DNA from: an uncultured Microbulbifer sp.
GTDB lineage: Bacteria; Pseudomonadota; Gammaproteobacteria; Pseudomonadales; Cellvibrionaceae
Length of the DNA stretch: 64,000 nucleotides
Direction of reading: 5' to 3'
NCBI RefSeq assembly: GCF_947504145.1
Contig: NZ_CANNGQ010000003.1
Location: forward strand, 310,001-374,000
The notes under the pieces: generated by a model
The model's database searches: none
Told to the model about the DNA's origin: nothing
Seen by the model: only the letters and a program-made list of their open reading frames with translations
In this document: piece after piece, positions 19,474 to 28,878 of the stretch
Layout: the number at the start of each line of letters is the position of its first letter
How positions within the stretch are numbered: position 1 is the stretch's first letter
Position numbers and translations under genes: made by a program

Positions 19474-20280
19474 TTAACGGTCGATAATCGATAACAGCCG
19501 GTCGGGCCGGTTGGTGACGATACCATCCAGCCCCAGGGCAATATATTTTTTCATCGCGGCTTCGTCGTCTACCGTCCACACCGAAATATGCAGGTCGCGG
19601 CGACGCGCCGCGTTTACAAACCGCTGCGTGAACACGGGGAGCCCGTAGTAACGGGCAGGCAGCTGCATGGTCTGGTAGGCCGGTTTTACCCACTTTTCGG
19701 CAAATACACACTGGGCGAGAAAAAACAGTAGTGCTTCCGGCAGGGTCGCGCCGGTGGCCACGTGTGGACACAGACGGCGAAATACGCGGATAACGCCCCG
19801 GTGAAACGATGACACAATCACACGCGCCCCACCGCCGGCGCTTTTGATGGATGTCGCCAGGGCATGCGCCGCGCACGAGTCATTATTCTTCAGTTCAATA
19901 ATCATCGGCGTATGCGGAAATTCCGCGAACACTTCATCAATGGTAACCACCGATTGTGGATCAGTGCGGTAGGGGTAGTGTTCACCATCCGCTGACCACT
20001 GGTGAGCCGCGTTGAGGGTTTTCAGTTCCTGCAGGGTCTTGTCAATCACCGCGCCGCGGCCGTCGGTTGTGCGTTCCAACGAACCATCGTGGAGCAATAC
20101 CAGATGGCCGTCCCTGGTTAGATTCAGATCCACTTCCAGGGCATCCACCCCCAGCGCCACCATCTTGCGCAGGTACAGCATTGTGTTGCCCGGATAGAGC
20201 CCCTGCCCGCGCTCGTCACCATGGGAAATCACCAGAGGCCGCGCACGGCCCGGCTGCAACCAGCGGTCAGGTTTGTTCAA
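19474..20280 (-). CDS. GDPD-family phosphodiesterase, second variant copy
   Basis: Paralogue of the next gene, 268 residues, without the N-terminal hydrophobic helix, so probably cytoplasmic unless the start is upstream. It has the same altered first motif (SHGDERGQGLYPGNT, His20) and keeps Glu49, Asp51 (LEVDLNL) and His64 (LHDGSLERTTDG). It begins six bases after the VWA lipoprotein stop, which makes cotranscription very likely. The pair may split one substrate between compartments. Confidence 0.88.
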   Translation of the reverse strand: MNKPDRWLQPGRARPLVISHGDERGQGLYPGNTMLYLRKMVALGVDALEVDLNLTRDGHLVLLHDGSLERTTDGRGAVIDKTLQELKTLNAAHQWSADGEHYPYRTDPQSVVTIDEVFAEFPHTPMIIELKNNDSCAAHALATSIKSAGGGARVIVSSFHRGVIRVFRRLCPHVATGATLPEALLFFLAQCVFAEKWVKPAYQTMQLPARYYGLPVFTQRFVNAARRRDLHISVWTVDDEAAMKKYIALGLDGIVTNRPDRLLSIIDR

Positions 20281-20286
20281 GGGCTC

Positions 20287-20940
20287 TCACGGCAGGATCT
20301 TTTCCAGCCGCTCCAGGTCGTTGACCACGCGCCAGCTACCGCCACCCTGCTCCACTTTTTCCTGCCACTGCTGCAGGCGGCCGAGATACTCACTGGGGTC
20401 CACATTGTCGCTGCTAAGTTTGGTTACATTCAGGGCCACCAGATCAAACCCATTGAGGGTCAGTGGAAGATCGCGGTTGTAGCCTGCTTTGATTTCTTCT
20501 TTCAGGTCAGAAAAAATCAGAATGGTTTTCTGCCCCGGCTGCTTCTCATTGAGAAACTCCACCGCCTGTAAAAGGCCGCCGGTGATGTCTGTGTAATCCG
20601 CTGGTTGCGCCTCCTGCACGAATGCATCGATGCTCTGCTGGAACGCCTGCTTCTGCCGGTTGGCCACACTCGGGCGGTCGTCGAAAGTGACCTTGGCGTG
20701 GATGTTTTTTTCGCTGAAGCTACCGGTGTTGATACTGGCAACTGCAAAGGTATCCCCTGGATTCAGACGCGCCAGGGTAAAGTTGATCACCTGTTGCGCC
20801 TTACCCAGTTCCTCGGTGTAAGTACCGGAGGTGTCAATCAGCATATAGACACCCTGATCGCGCGCTACCGGTTCTCCGCACCCGGCCAGGAGCAACAACA
20901 GGCAAAGCGCAATAGCACAATGTGTAAAAGCGGATTTCAT
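20287..20940 (-). CDS. VWA-like lipoprotein
   Basis: A 217-residue protein with a lipoprotein signal ending in LAGC (Cys21). The mature part resembles a von Willebrand factor A domain: LIDTSGT holds a MIDAS-like DxSxT, DITGG supplies the Thr region and IFSDLKEE the later Asp. The ATG at 20940 overlaps the upstream stop by four bases (ATGA), so translation is coupled. Metal-dependent protein binding at the membrane is the likely role. A longer upstream reading exists but would lose the lipobox. Confidence 0.85.
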   Translation of the reverse strand: MKSAFTHCAIALCLLLLLAGCGEPVARDQGVYMLIDTSGTYTEELGKAQQVINFTLARLNPGDTFAVASINTGSFSEKNIHAKVTFDDRPSVANRQKQAFQQSIDAFVQEAQPADYTDITGGLLQAVEFLNEKQPGQKTILIFSDLKEEIKAGYNRDLPLTLNGFDLVALNVTKLSSDNVDPSEYLGRLQQWQEKVEQGGGSWRVVNDLERLEKILP

Positions 20941-22472
20941 GACGGCTGCTCCTGTAGTTTTGCACTCGACTGGGAAGACGATTTGGAAGACCGCTTGGGC
21001 GACGCTTTCGCGGCGGTTTTGGTCGAAGCTTTTGCGGAGGCTTTTGTGGAGGGGTGGGCAGCCGCCTCCGTCGATGACGTTTCTACCTTGTCTGCCACCT
21101 GCTGACGCCAGCGCAGAAACCGCGCTTCCAGCCACAGCGGGAAGAAAATGGCGATATCGTAAACGCGCACCAGCAGAGTTCCCGTGCGCAGGATAGCCGT
21201 ACCGGCGAGACGTAACACCACTGAAAGTATCCGCAAAGTAAATGCGGCGAGCAACCCGATGACCGTGCGGGTGGATGCGATAAAGTTCTCCAGGGGAATC
21301 GCCACAAAGGTCAGCGCAAACGGCAGGATAAAGCCCATCCCCATCTGTGCCGCGGTGGTAATCCAGAATACCCCACCCTCGGTGCTGGCCACTTCGGCGC
21401 CGCGCAACTGGGCACTTACCGCCAGGTCTTCCTGCATCAGGATCTCGCGCATAAACGCCAGGCCGGCCTCAACGGTGGCGAGGAAAAACAGCAGTACAAA
21501 GGCCGCCCACATCATCCGCGTGCGCAACTTGTCATTGAGCGCACTGATCACCGGGAACAACCGGGTGATACGCAGACACTCCATCACAAACAATCCCATG
21601 GTGATTTCCACCAGAATGATCACCAGTGCGGAAATATCGGCGACCTTGAAGCTGCCGATATAACTGGTGCCGCCCACCATTTCTGTCATGGGCCGTGCGA
21701 TCAGGTGGAAATTGATCAACGCACCGCCCACGGCGATGGCGAGGACAAAAGCAGAAATAAAGAACTGGCTGAGAGATGAGGAAGACAGCATGCGCTGGGC
21801 GCGATCGCTGCTTTGCAGGATTTCTTCGTAGCGCTCCATGTGGCCATCCACCACTTTGGCGCGCTGCTGCACAGTGCTCACGGTCTTGTTGACCTTGCCC
21901 AGGCTGTTCAGGATGGAGCGCCACGCGGGCATCATGCGTTTGAGTAACTGATGTCGCTCGCGTGCAGACTCCCGATAGGCCTCCAGCGCCTTGGCTTCTG
22001 CCTTGCGCATGGAGCCGTGAATGGTTTCCAGAACATCGCCTACCACCGGGTCCTGCTTGGCGGGAATTTCAGCGACTGCCTTAATCGCCTTGGCCCAGTT
22101 GGTGGGCTCCGGTGGCACTTCGGCGCTGCGCACATAGTCTTCATCAATGGCAGTCAGCTGCTCACACAACTTACGGTGTAGGGCGGGGTATTGGGCCAGC
22201 TCCTTTTTCATCGCCCCTTCGATACGGTCGAACTCCCGCTCGATATGGCGCTCGGTGGCCTCGCGCCCGGCCGCCAGCAGCACCTCCCGGTTGCGCAATT
22301 GCAGGCGCCCTTCCGCGGCGGCAACCGCGCTGGCTCCCAGGCGCAGGGACTGGTGGAAAAAACGGGCCAGGGCGAGTATCCCCAGATGGACGGGCTTGCG
22401 CGCCAGAAACAGCGCGGTGAGAGCAATTACGAACCACAGCCAGGGTGGCAGGCTCTGGAAGATTCCGGTCAT
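20937..22472 (-). CDS. polytopic membrane protein with coiled coil and H1-like basic tail
   Basis: I do not recognise this 511-residue family. One N-terminal helix (about 8-24) is followed by a long, charged, probably coiled-coil region (about 60-220), then four to five hydrophobic helices between about 235 and 440. The last 49 residues (463-511) are almost only Ser, Lys, Ala and Thr with periodic Lys, like bacterial histone-H1-like tails. GGGAGGA stands before the ATG at 22472. It is the first gene of the VWA/GDPD operon, and the coiled coil plus membrane region suggests a scaffold. The tail may bind nucleic acid or anionic polymer. Confidence 0.75.
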   Translation of the reverse strand: MTGIFQSLPPWLWFVIALTALFLARKPVHLGILALARFFHQSLRLGASAVAAAEGRLQLRNREVLLAAGREATERHIEREFDRIEGAMKKELAQYPALHRKLCEQLTAIDEDYVRSAEVPPEPTNWAKAIKAVAEIPAKQDPVVGDVLETIHGSMRKAEAKALEAYRESARERHQLLKRMMPAWRSILNSLGKVNKTVSTVQQRAKVVDGHMERYEEILQSSDRAQRMLSSSSLSQFFISAFVLAIAVGGALINFHLIARPMTEMVGGTSYIGSFKVADISALVIILVEITMGLFVMECLRITRLFPVISALNDKLRTRMMWAAFVLLFFLATVEAGLAFMREILMQEDLAVSAQLRGAEVASTEGGVFWITTAAQMGMGFILPFALTFVAIPLENFIASTRTVIGLLAAFTLRILSVVLRLAGTAILRTGTLLVRVYDIAIFFPLWLEARFLRWRQQVADKVETSSTEAAAHPSTKASAKASTKTAAKASPKRSSKSSSQSSAKLQEQPS

Positions 22473-22737
22473 GGTACAGCTTCCTCCCTTGCTGACATGC
22501 AGCAACAGTTAACGTGTGTACAGACCTGACCTCAGTCTTGTATTGAAGTGGTGGCACCTATTGCCACGCAGAATGGATCCTTGACGCCCCCATCCTATCA
22601 AGGCTGGGCGGCGGTTTCCTTTATGCCGTCACAAATACGGTGAGAACAGGGGGAAGCACTCAAAGGGTAACTACAGGGAATAAGGACAGCGCCCGGCGCA
22701 GAAGTTCACCCGGCGGTGGACATTAACGACAGGGCGA

Positions 22738-23862
22738 TCAATCCAGGCGTTTGCGAAAGCGCATTATGGCGAGGGTCATCATCAGCAGGATAAATGCGAG
22801 CAGTGCCAGCAGATCCGGCCACAACTCCAGAATATTCGCCCCCCGCAACATCACCCCGCGCACCAGGCGGATAAAGTGGGTCAACGGCAACAGCTCTGCC
22901 AGCCACTGCGCGGCCTTCGGCATGCCATCGAAGGGAAACATGAATCCAGACAGCAGTATCGATGGCAGGAAAACGAAGAAGGTCATCTGCATAGCCTGAA
23001 ACTGGGACTGGGCGCGGGTAGAGATCAGCAGCCCCATCGCCAGGTTGGCGAGAATCAGCAGCACCGCGGCGATATACACATCCAGCAGGCTGCCGCGAAT
23101 CGGCACCTGAAACACCAGCTTGCCCAGCAGCAGGATCAGGGTGGTCTGAATCAGCCCGATCAGCCCGTAGGGTAATATCTTGCCGATCATCAGCTCCGCA
23201 CTGCTCACCGGCGTGGCGATCAGCAGCTCCATATTGCCGCGCTCCCGCTCGCGCACAATGGCCACGGCGGTGAACATCACCATGGTCATGGTGAGAATGA
23301 TACCGATCAAACCCGGCACGATATTGATCGCTGAAACCCGCTGGGGATTGTAGAAACTGACGACGCTCACCGCGCTCGGAGGCAATGGCACCGACGACTG
23401 CCGGTCCGGCAGGCGGGTGTCATTTTCTGGCGGCGGCTCACCCACCGGCACCTGGGCTAGCTGCGCGGCGGCGCTCTGCACCACCGTATCACTGCCATCC
23501 ACCAGGATCTGGATGGCCTGCTGCCCCAACGCCAGTCGGCGCTCATAGTCGTAGGGGATGGCGATACCCACGCTGATTTCACCGCGGCGCAGCAGGTCCA
23601 GCAACTGCTCCGGGGTTTGCGCATCCGCTACCGGCTCGATCACTCCGGTGGCGAGCAGGTCCATTACCTGCCGGCGGGATGCACTGGTATCCGATTGATC
23701 GGCAATAGCCGCAGGCAGATTGCGCAGATTGAGGTTGATCGCGTAGCCGAACAGCACCAGCTGCATGATGGGGATACCCACAATCATTGCCAGGGTCATC
23801 CGGTCCCGGCGCATCTGCCGGAACTCCTTGACCAGTACGGCAAACAGGCGACGGCGGTTCAT
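22738..23862 (-). CDS. ABC-2 type exporter permease, YbhS/YhhJ-like
   Basis: Inner-membrane permease of 374 residues: an N-terminal helix near 20-42, a large periplasmic domain, then five helices in the C-terminal half with the IVRERERGNMELL motif typical of this family. Its start overlaps the ATPase stop by four bases. Only one permease gene is present, so it probably works as a homodimer, unlike the YbhS/YbhR pair of E. coli. Confidence 0.93.
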   Translation of the reverse strand: MNRRRLFAVLVKEFRQMRRDRMTLAMIVGIPIMQLVLFGYAINLNLRNLPAAIADQSDTSASRRQVMDLLATGVIEPVADAQTPEQLLDLLRRGEISVGIAIPYDYERRLALGQQAIQILVDGSDTVVQSAAAQLAQVPVGEPPPENDTRLPDRQSSVPLPPSAVSVVSFYNPQRVSAINIVPGLIGIILTMTMVMFTAVAIVRERERGNMELLIATPVSSAELMIGKILPYGLIGLIQTTLILLLGKLVFQVPIRGSLLDVYIAAVLLILANLAMGLLISTRAQSQFQAMQMTFFVFLPSILLSGFMFPFDGMPKAAQWLAELLPLTHFIRLVRGVMLRGANILELWPDLLALLAFILLMMTLAIMRFRKRLD

Positions 23863-24821
23863 GCCCCGGACTCCTGCGGCGCGAAATCAGACTTTTCCGG
23901 CTGATGAGTGACCGCGACAAATACGTCCTCCAGACTGGGAGTGACCGGTGCCACTTCAGCGCGCACCTCTTCTGCCGACAGTGCTTCCTCAATATCCTGC
24001 TGGCGGATCCGCTCACCATCCACCAGCACCCGCAGGCTATTGCCGATCTGCGCGGCACTGATCACCCCCGGGACCTGCACCAGTATCTGCTTGGCGCGGT
24101 GCGGATTTTCCGTCTCCACCAGTAGTGTGCGCCCGTCCAGGTCGCCGGTGAGCTCGGCCGGGCTGCCATCGGCCACCAGCCGGCCACGGTCGAGAATGGC
24201 CAGACGGTGGCAGCGCTCCGCCTCGTCCATGTAATGGGTGGAAACCAGAATAGTGGTGCCGGCCTCGGTCAGCTCGAACAGTTTCTCCCAGAAATCCCGC
24301 CGGGACTCCGGATCCACCGCGCTGGTGGGCTCGTCGAGAAACAGGAGTTCCGGCTTGTGAATGATGGCGCCCGCCAGGGCAAGACGCTGCTTCTGGCCGC
24401 CGCTCATGGTGCCGGCGAGCTGGTCTGCACGCTCATCAAAATGATATTCCGCCAGCAGCTCGGCAACCCGCTCCCGCGCCTGCTTCGACGGGATATTCTG
24501 CACCGCCGCAAGAAACTCCAGATTCTCACGCACGGTGAGATCGGCAAACAGGGAGAATTGCTGGGTCATGTAGCCGATATGCTGGCGCAATTCCTCCGCC
24601 TGCTCAGGGATACTCAGCCCCAACACCTCGATTTCCCCCGCGGTGGGGATAAGCAACCCGCACAGCATGCGAATGCTGGTGGACTTACCGGAACCGTTGG
24701 GGCCGAGAAATCCATACACCTGGCGGCGGCGCACCGTGAGGTCCACGTCATCTACGGCCTTCAGACTGCCGAAATGTTTGCTCAGGCCGCGGGCGCGAAT
24801 GGCTGTTTCATTTTCCGCCAT
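23859..24821 (-). CDS. ABC exporter ATP-binding protein, YbhF-like single domain
   Basis: ATPase of about 320 residues with Walker A GPNGSGKST, signature MSGGQKQR and Walker B LLFLDEPTSAVD. The ATG at 24821 lies inside the end of the HlyD gene, a 14-base overlap. A longer upstream reading is rejected because homologues begin at this point. With the adaptor before it and the permease after it, it forms a complete tripartite exporter minus the outer-membrane channel. Confidence 0.93.
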   Translation of the reverse strand: MAENETAIRARGLSKHFGSLKAVDDVDLTVRRRQVYGFLGPNGSGKSTSIRMLCGLLIPTAGEIEVLGLSIPEQAEELRQHIGYMTQQFSLFADLTVRENLEFLAAVQNIPSKQARERVAELLAEYHFDERADQLAGTMSGGQKQRLALAGAIIHKPELLFLDEPTSAVDPESRRDFWEKLFELTEAGTTILVSTHYMDEAERCHRLAILDRGRLVADGSPAELTGDLDGRTLLVETENPHRAKQILVQVPGVISAAQIGNSLRVLVDGERIRQQDIEEALSAEEVRAEVAPVTPSLEDVFVAVTHQPEKSDFAPQESGA

Positions 24822-25899
24822 CGTAGGGCTCGTGTTGCGGGAGATTTGGACGTTGTTCGCCCCGCTCAAATTTCTGGTCTTCGCGCGCCGGGTCTTCAGA
24901 CACCACGGCACCGGCAACAAATTCCGCAGTCACCGGCAATCCCGCAGGAAGCTGTGCCGCATCCGCTCCCATTTGAATCTCTGCGATATAACTCAGTCGG
25001 GTCACATCCTCTCCGGTGAGCGCGTAATACGGCGTAAAGCTCGGCACATTGCGCACCATGCGGACACGGCCGATATACTCCCGGGCCCAACCCGCACGTG
25101 TCTCGTCGGTGCCGTGTTCAGCGCCCTTTTCGTCGCCGGTTAAATGCACCCGGGCGAGAACTCCCAATTGAACATTCAATCGCAGGGGTTGCGGAACATA
25201 AACCCGGGCATAAGGCGTATCACCCGTAAGCATCACCACCAGAGACGCGCCCACCGGGGCCTGGTCACCGAGCTTGAACGGAATACTGTCGATCAGTCCG
25301 GTTTGCGGCGCGCGCAGGGTGAGCTTTTCCAGCAACACCCTCTGAGCCGCCGCCTCAGATTCCGCCTGAGCAAGGAGTGCCTGCCCCTGGGCCACGTCTT
25401 CAGAGCGACTTCCCCGCTGCAACTCCAGTAACTGCTCACGGGATGCCCGAACCTGTGCGGACGCACTTTCGGCGGCGGCACGCGCTGCGTCTATATCGGA
25501 CCTGGATGCATAATTTTTCGCACCGAGCGCACGCAGCCTCCGGTACTCCGCGGTACGATCCGCCTCGACGGCCACCGCAGCAGCCACATCGGCTTTGGCG
25601 CGCTCGATCTCCTCGATCCGCGGCCCCACTTGCAACTCCTCCAGCGCCGCTGCCTGACGGGTAACAGCGGCCTCTGCAGCGCGCAGCTGCGCGAGCGTCT
25701 GCTCAGGGTCGAGCGCCATTAGTAGCTGCCCCTTTTCAACACGCTCGCCTTCACGCACCCGGATCTCCACGATTCTTTCGGCTGCCGGAGCAGGCAGGGC
25801 GATCCGGTCCCACTCCAGGGTGCCCAGCGTACGCTCAACCCGTGTATCGCAGGCCGCCAATCCAAGGCAAAAGAGCGCCAATACCACTGATCTCGCCAT
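24808..25899 (-). CDS. HlyD-family periplasmic adaptor lipoprotein
   Basis: Membrane-fusion protein of the YbhG/YhiI type. The ATG at 25899 gives a clean lipoprotein signal (MARSVVLALFCLGLAAC, Cys17); starting at 25956 would bury it. The order is a lipoyl half, a long coiled-coil hairpin rich in Ala, Glu and Arg, the second lipoyl half (LRAPQTGLIDSIPFKLGDQA) and a beta-barrel. It is first in the HlyD-ATPase-permease operon and divergent from the curli genes. Confidence 0.9.
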   Translation of the reverse strand: MARSVVLALFCLGLAACDTRVERTLGTLEWDRIALPAPAAERIVEIRVREGERVEKGQLLMALDPEQTLAQLRAAEAAVTRQAAALEELQVGPRIEEIERAKADVAAAVAVEADRTAEYRRLRALGAKNYASRSDIDAARAAAESASAQVRASREQLLELQRGSRSEDVAQGQALLAQAESEAAAQRVLLEKLTLRAPQTGLIDSIPFKLGDQAPVGASLVVMLTGDTPYARVYVPQPLRLNVQLGVLARVHLTGDEKGAEHGTDETRAGWAREYIGRVRMVRNVPSFTPYYALTGEDVTRLSYIAEIQMGADAAQLPAGLPVTAEFVAGAVVSEDPAREDQKFERGEQRPNLPQHEPYDGGK

Positions 25900-26371
25900 G
25901 ACTTTCGTGAGTCGGCAATTTCCACCCGAGTCGATATCGTCACTAAGCGCATACATGACAGCTAATACTCAATAGCACCATACAATACCAACTCGAAAGG
26001 AAATCGCGCCAACGCTCGAAAAACGGTCTCAACCGGGTCGAAGATCACCCATTTTTTTCTAAAATTTTTCACCATAGAAAAAAGTAAAACCCTTATTAAA
26101 AACAATTTTATATATAAAAAAATAATATAAAGTATCTGTCACATTATTTGGCCGATAGCCACCGAATCACGACTACACTCCATACAAATTTCTCAGGGAT
26201 TGAGATTTTTCACTTAACCGGACTGACTCCGCTTCCTCAAAGCCGCAAGAAAAAGTAATCAAGCGCATTAAGAAGTTAGAAGAGGAACAGGGGACGCAAT
26301 CGCGTTGCAGTAAAGATCCGGCGCCATCTCCCTCTCCCTGAGCAGCTTACTGGCTAAACATGGGGTAAATT
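25900..26371. promoter_or_regulatory. AT-rich divergent promoter region, hlyD / csgD
   Basis: A 470-base gap. Positions 26041-26140 are strikingly AT-rich, with long A and T runs, in an otherwise GC-rich window. In enterobacteria the csgD promoter region is also AT-rich, bendable and bound by nucleoid proteins. The same role here is inference; no operator is assigned. Confidence 0.55.
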
Positions 26372-26965
26372 ATGCCGATTCTCTTCTTGAGTGATTCCGG
26401 CCTTCACGGGGACTTACTGTTCTCACTTATTTCAGAATCACTTCCGTTCAATTGGGAAAAATCGGACTTCGGAAAACAAAAGCACTGCCTGAAAAACTAC
26501 GATGCCATTGTTGTCGATTGCTTTGGTCTGTCTTCAAAACCCACCCCGAGCGCTGAATTCAACTATCTGAAAAATATTGACCACTCAAAGGTCATACTCA
26601 TCAATATCCCACAAGACTTACCGGCGCATATCACTCAGCCGCTGGAAAGCCGGAAGTTCGCCTTCCTTTGCGACAACAGGTCAAACCAGAAAGATCTCAT
26701 CAATAAGCTTGGATTCTCCATACAGAACACCCGTTCAAAGTCTGATACCGACTCCCGGTCACGCCTGCTACTCACCAAACGTGAACAAGAAATCCTTGCG
26801 CAGCTTACAACCGGAGATCCCAATAGCATTATTGCGTCGCGCCTGCACTTGAGTGAGCACACGGTAAAAAACCATATGTACAACATTTACCGCAAGCTTG
26901 GTGTTAAAAACCGCCTTCAAGCCAGCAATTGGGCAAAACTTCATCTCCAGGTAGAGAGGATATGA
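26372..26965 (+). CDS. csgD: CsgD-like LuxR-family regulator of curli
   Basis: A 197-residue regulator. The C-terminal 65 residues form a LuxR/GerE helix-turn-helix (LLLTKREQEILAQLTTGDPN, then LHLSEHTVKNHMYNIYRKLGV). The N-terminal part is receiver-like but without a clear phosphorylation Asp set, as in CsgD. It heads the curli locus and its TGA overlaps the csgE ATG. In E. coli csgD activates the curlin genes from its own divergent operon; here all genes run in one direction. Confidence 0.88.
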   Translation: MPILFLSDSGLHGDLLFSLISESLPFNWEKSDFGKQKHCLKNYDAIVVDCFGLSSKPTPSAEFNYLKNIDHSKVILINIPQDLPAHITQPLESRKFAFLCDNRSNQKDLINKLGFSIQNTRSKSDTDSRSRLLLTKREQEILAQLTTGDPNSIIASRLHLSEHTVKNHMYNIYRKLGVKNRLQASNWAKLHLQVERI

Positions 26966-27414
26966 AAGCGATTGTATTTCCGACATTAATCACACTGCTG
27001 AGTTTTTCCTCGCTTATTGCAGCGCAGGAAAATGACGGTGAGGCGCTAGAAGAAATGTCCAGCCAGTCCGATAGCGGCCAGATTGAAGACGAAATCAGTG
27101 GTTTCAATGTTGACCAGACGATCACACGTACCGGGCATGATTTTGCCCGCTTCATGAGCGAATACAGGAACCTAAATTACCCGGACAGCACCTATAACCT
27201 CACCATCCAGGAGCGCCCTTCCGCGCGATGGGGGAACCTGATCTGGGTCACCTACAACAATAAAACGGTTTTTCGACAATTCATAAGTCCCAGCACAAAT
27301 AACATTCGAGAAGTAGCGGAACAAACATCAAAAGCCATTCATGAAATGGTACTCAAGGAAAAAGTCCGCGAAGCGCTGACTGATCACTTTGATTTAGGAA
27401 AGGATGAACTCTAA
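26962..27414 (+). CDS. csgE: curli secretion specificity factor CsgE
   Basis: Periplasmic cap of the CsgG pore that directs curlin subunits. It has 150 residues, a signal peptide ending near residue 21, and the CsgE region with DQTITRTGHDF, RPSARWGNLIWV and the C-terminal VREALTDHF. GAGAGGA precedes the ATG at 26962, which overlaps the csgD stop. An extra acidic linker follows the signal compared with E. coli CsgE. Confidence 0.93.
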   Translation: MKAIVFPTLITLLSFSSLIAAQENDGEALEEMSSQSDSGQIEDEISGFNVDQTITRTGHDFARFMSEYRNLNYPDSTYNLTIQERPSARWGNLIWVTYNNKTVFRQFISPSTNNIREVAEQTSKAIHEMVLKEKVREALTDHFDLGKDEL

Positions 27415-27833
27415 TGAAAATCGCAAGGCTAATATCACTGGCCGCAATCCCGCTCCTCTCACTGGCAGGAACACACGGGTATACCTCGCAGCTGATCTAT
27501 GAACCAACCAACCCAAACTTTGGTGGAAATCCACTAAATGGCAGCTTTTTGCTACAGAACGCACAATCCCAGGACGATCACGAAGACCCGAACAACCCGG
27601 CGGATTTATATGAACAACCCAGCGCCCTGGACCGCTTTACCGATTCACTAGAAACCCGCTTGCTCAACCAGCTTCTGACAGACGTGGGCGATGGCAACAG
27701 TGGTGAACTCATTACCGACGATTTCATCGTGCAGATTGTAGATAACGACGGCGTTTTAACCGTTCTCATTACCGACCGAGCTACGGGGGACAAGAGCGAA
27801 ATCGTCGTCAGCGGGCTCAACCCCACGAACTAG
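27414..27833 (+). CDS. csgF: curli assembly factor CsgF
   Basis: Exported protein that binds CsgG on the outer side and helps nucleation. After the signal peptide comes the hallmark CsgF segment (PTNPNFGGNPLNGSFLLQNA) that inserts into the CsgG channel, then a C-terminal region including DDFIVQIVDNDG. 139 residues, the normal size. It begins at the last base of the csgE stop. Confidence 0.93.
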   Translation: MKIARLISLAAIPLLSLAGTHGYTSQLIYEPTNPNFGGNPLNGSFLLQNAQSQDDHEDPNNPADLYEQPSALDRFTDSLETRLLNQLLTDVGDGNSGELITDDFIVQIVDNDGVLTVLITDRATGDKSEIVVSGLNPTN

Positions 27834-27958
27834 TCCAACACCCATAAATTTCGAACACTCAGAATGTACAACGGAAAAATAGCTATCAGATTCCCATAGA
27901 AGTACCCGGACTGATCCGAAATTCCAAATAATTGCGAATAATATTGGAGACAAGTGTG

Positions 27959-28822
27959 ATGTTTACAAGAGGTTCAAAACTCGTCGCCGCCTTATCATTT
28001 ATGCTCGCCGTCAGTGGCTGTACTGCAGTCAAGGAAACCGGCGATGCTCTGTTCGGTCCGGGGCGGGGCGACGCCAAACTGACCCCGAGAAACAATACCT
28101 ATCGAGATCTGATGAATCTCCCCCAACCCAAGGGGAAAATTCTTGCTGCTGTATACAACTTTCGCGACCAGACCGGTCAGTACAAACCCGCACCCTCAAG
28201 CAGCTTCTCAACGGCAGTGACCCAGGGTGCTGCATCCATGCTGATGAATGTACTGAATGAATCCGGTTGGTTTATTCCACTGGAACGCGAAGGTCTGCAA
28301 AACCTTCTTACAGAGAGAAAAATTGTTCGTGCCGCGCTGGCGAAGCCCAACGCGCCAGAAAACAACCCGATGTTACCCTCGCTGGTTGCAGCAAACATTC
28401 TCCTCGAAGGGGGCATTGTTGCATACGACACCAACATTAAAACCGGTGGAGCTGGGGCACGTTATTTTGGCATTGGTGCGGATGAACAATATCGAGTAGA
28501 TCAGGTAACGGTAAACCTGCGGGCGGTAGATATTCGGTCTGGACGAGTACTGCATTCGGTTCTGACATCGAAAACTGTCTATTCGAAGGCGATTGGCGCA
28601 GATGTTTTCCGCTACGTGAAATTTAAACGACTGCTCGAAATCGAACTCGGTACAACCACCAACGAGCCTGCACAACTTGCCATGCTATCGGCAATGGAAT
28701 CTGCAGTTATCCACCTGATCAGCCAGGGGATCGTCAGTAACTCCTGGGCGCTCGACAACCCGGATGAAATCAACAACCCGGTACTGCAGTATTACCTGAA
28801 TGAAAGTACCGCCATTCTCTAG
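27959..28822 (+). CDS. csgG: outer-membrane curli secretion channel CsgG
   Basis: Forms the nonameric pore for curlin export. A lipobox (VSGC, Cys21) follows a short signal; the constriction-loop region is seen in VYNFRDQTGQYKP. Further family motifs are ESGWFIPLEREGLQNLLTER and the beta-strand pair around YRVDQVTVNLRAVD. TGGAGA stands eight bases before the ATG at 27959. A 125-base gap separates it from csgF. Confidence 0.95.
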   Translation: MFTRGSKLVAALSFMLAVSGCTAVKETGDALFGPGRGDAKLTPRNNTYRDLMNLPQPKGKILAAVYNFRDQTGQYKPAPSSSFSTAVTQGAASMLMNVLNESGWFIPLEREGLQNLLTERKIVRAALAKPNAPENNPMLPSLVAANILLEGGIVAYDTNIKTGGAGARYFGIGADEQYRVDQVTVNLRAVDIRSGRVLHSVLTSKTVYSKAIGADVFRYVKFKRLLEIELGTTTNEPAQLAMLSAMESAVIHLISQGIVSNSWALDNPDEINNPVLQYYLNESTAIL

Positions 28823-28878
28823 TGGTTACTATTTTCATTGCCGCGATCACCGACAGTACGAAGAAGAGAATACCCCCT

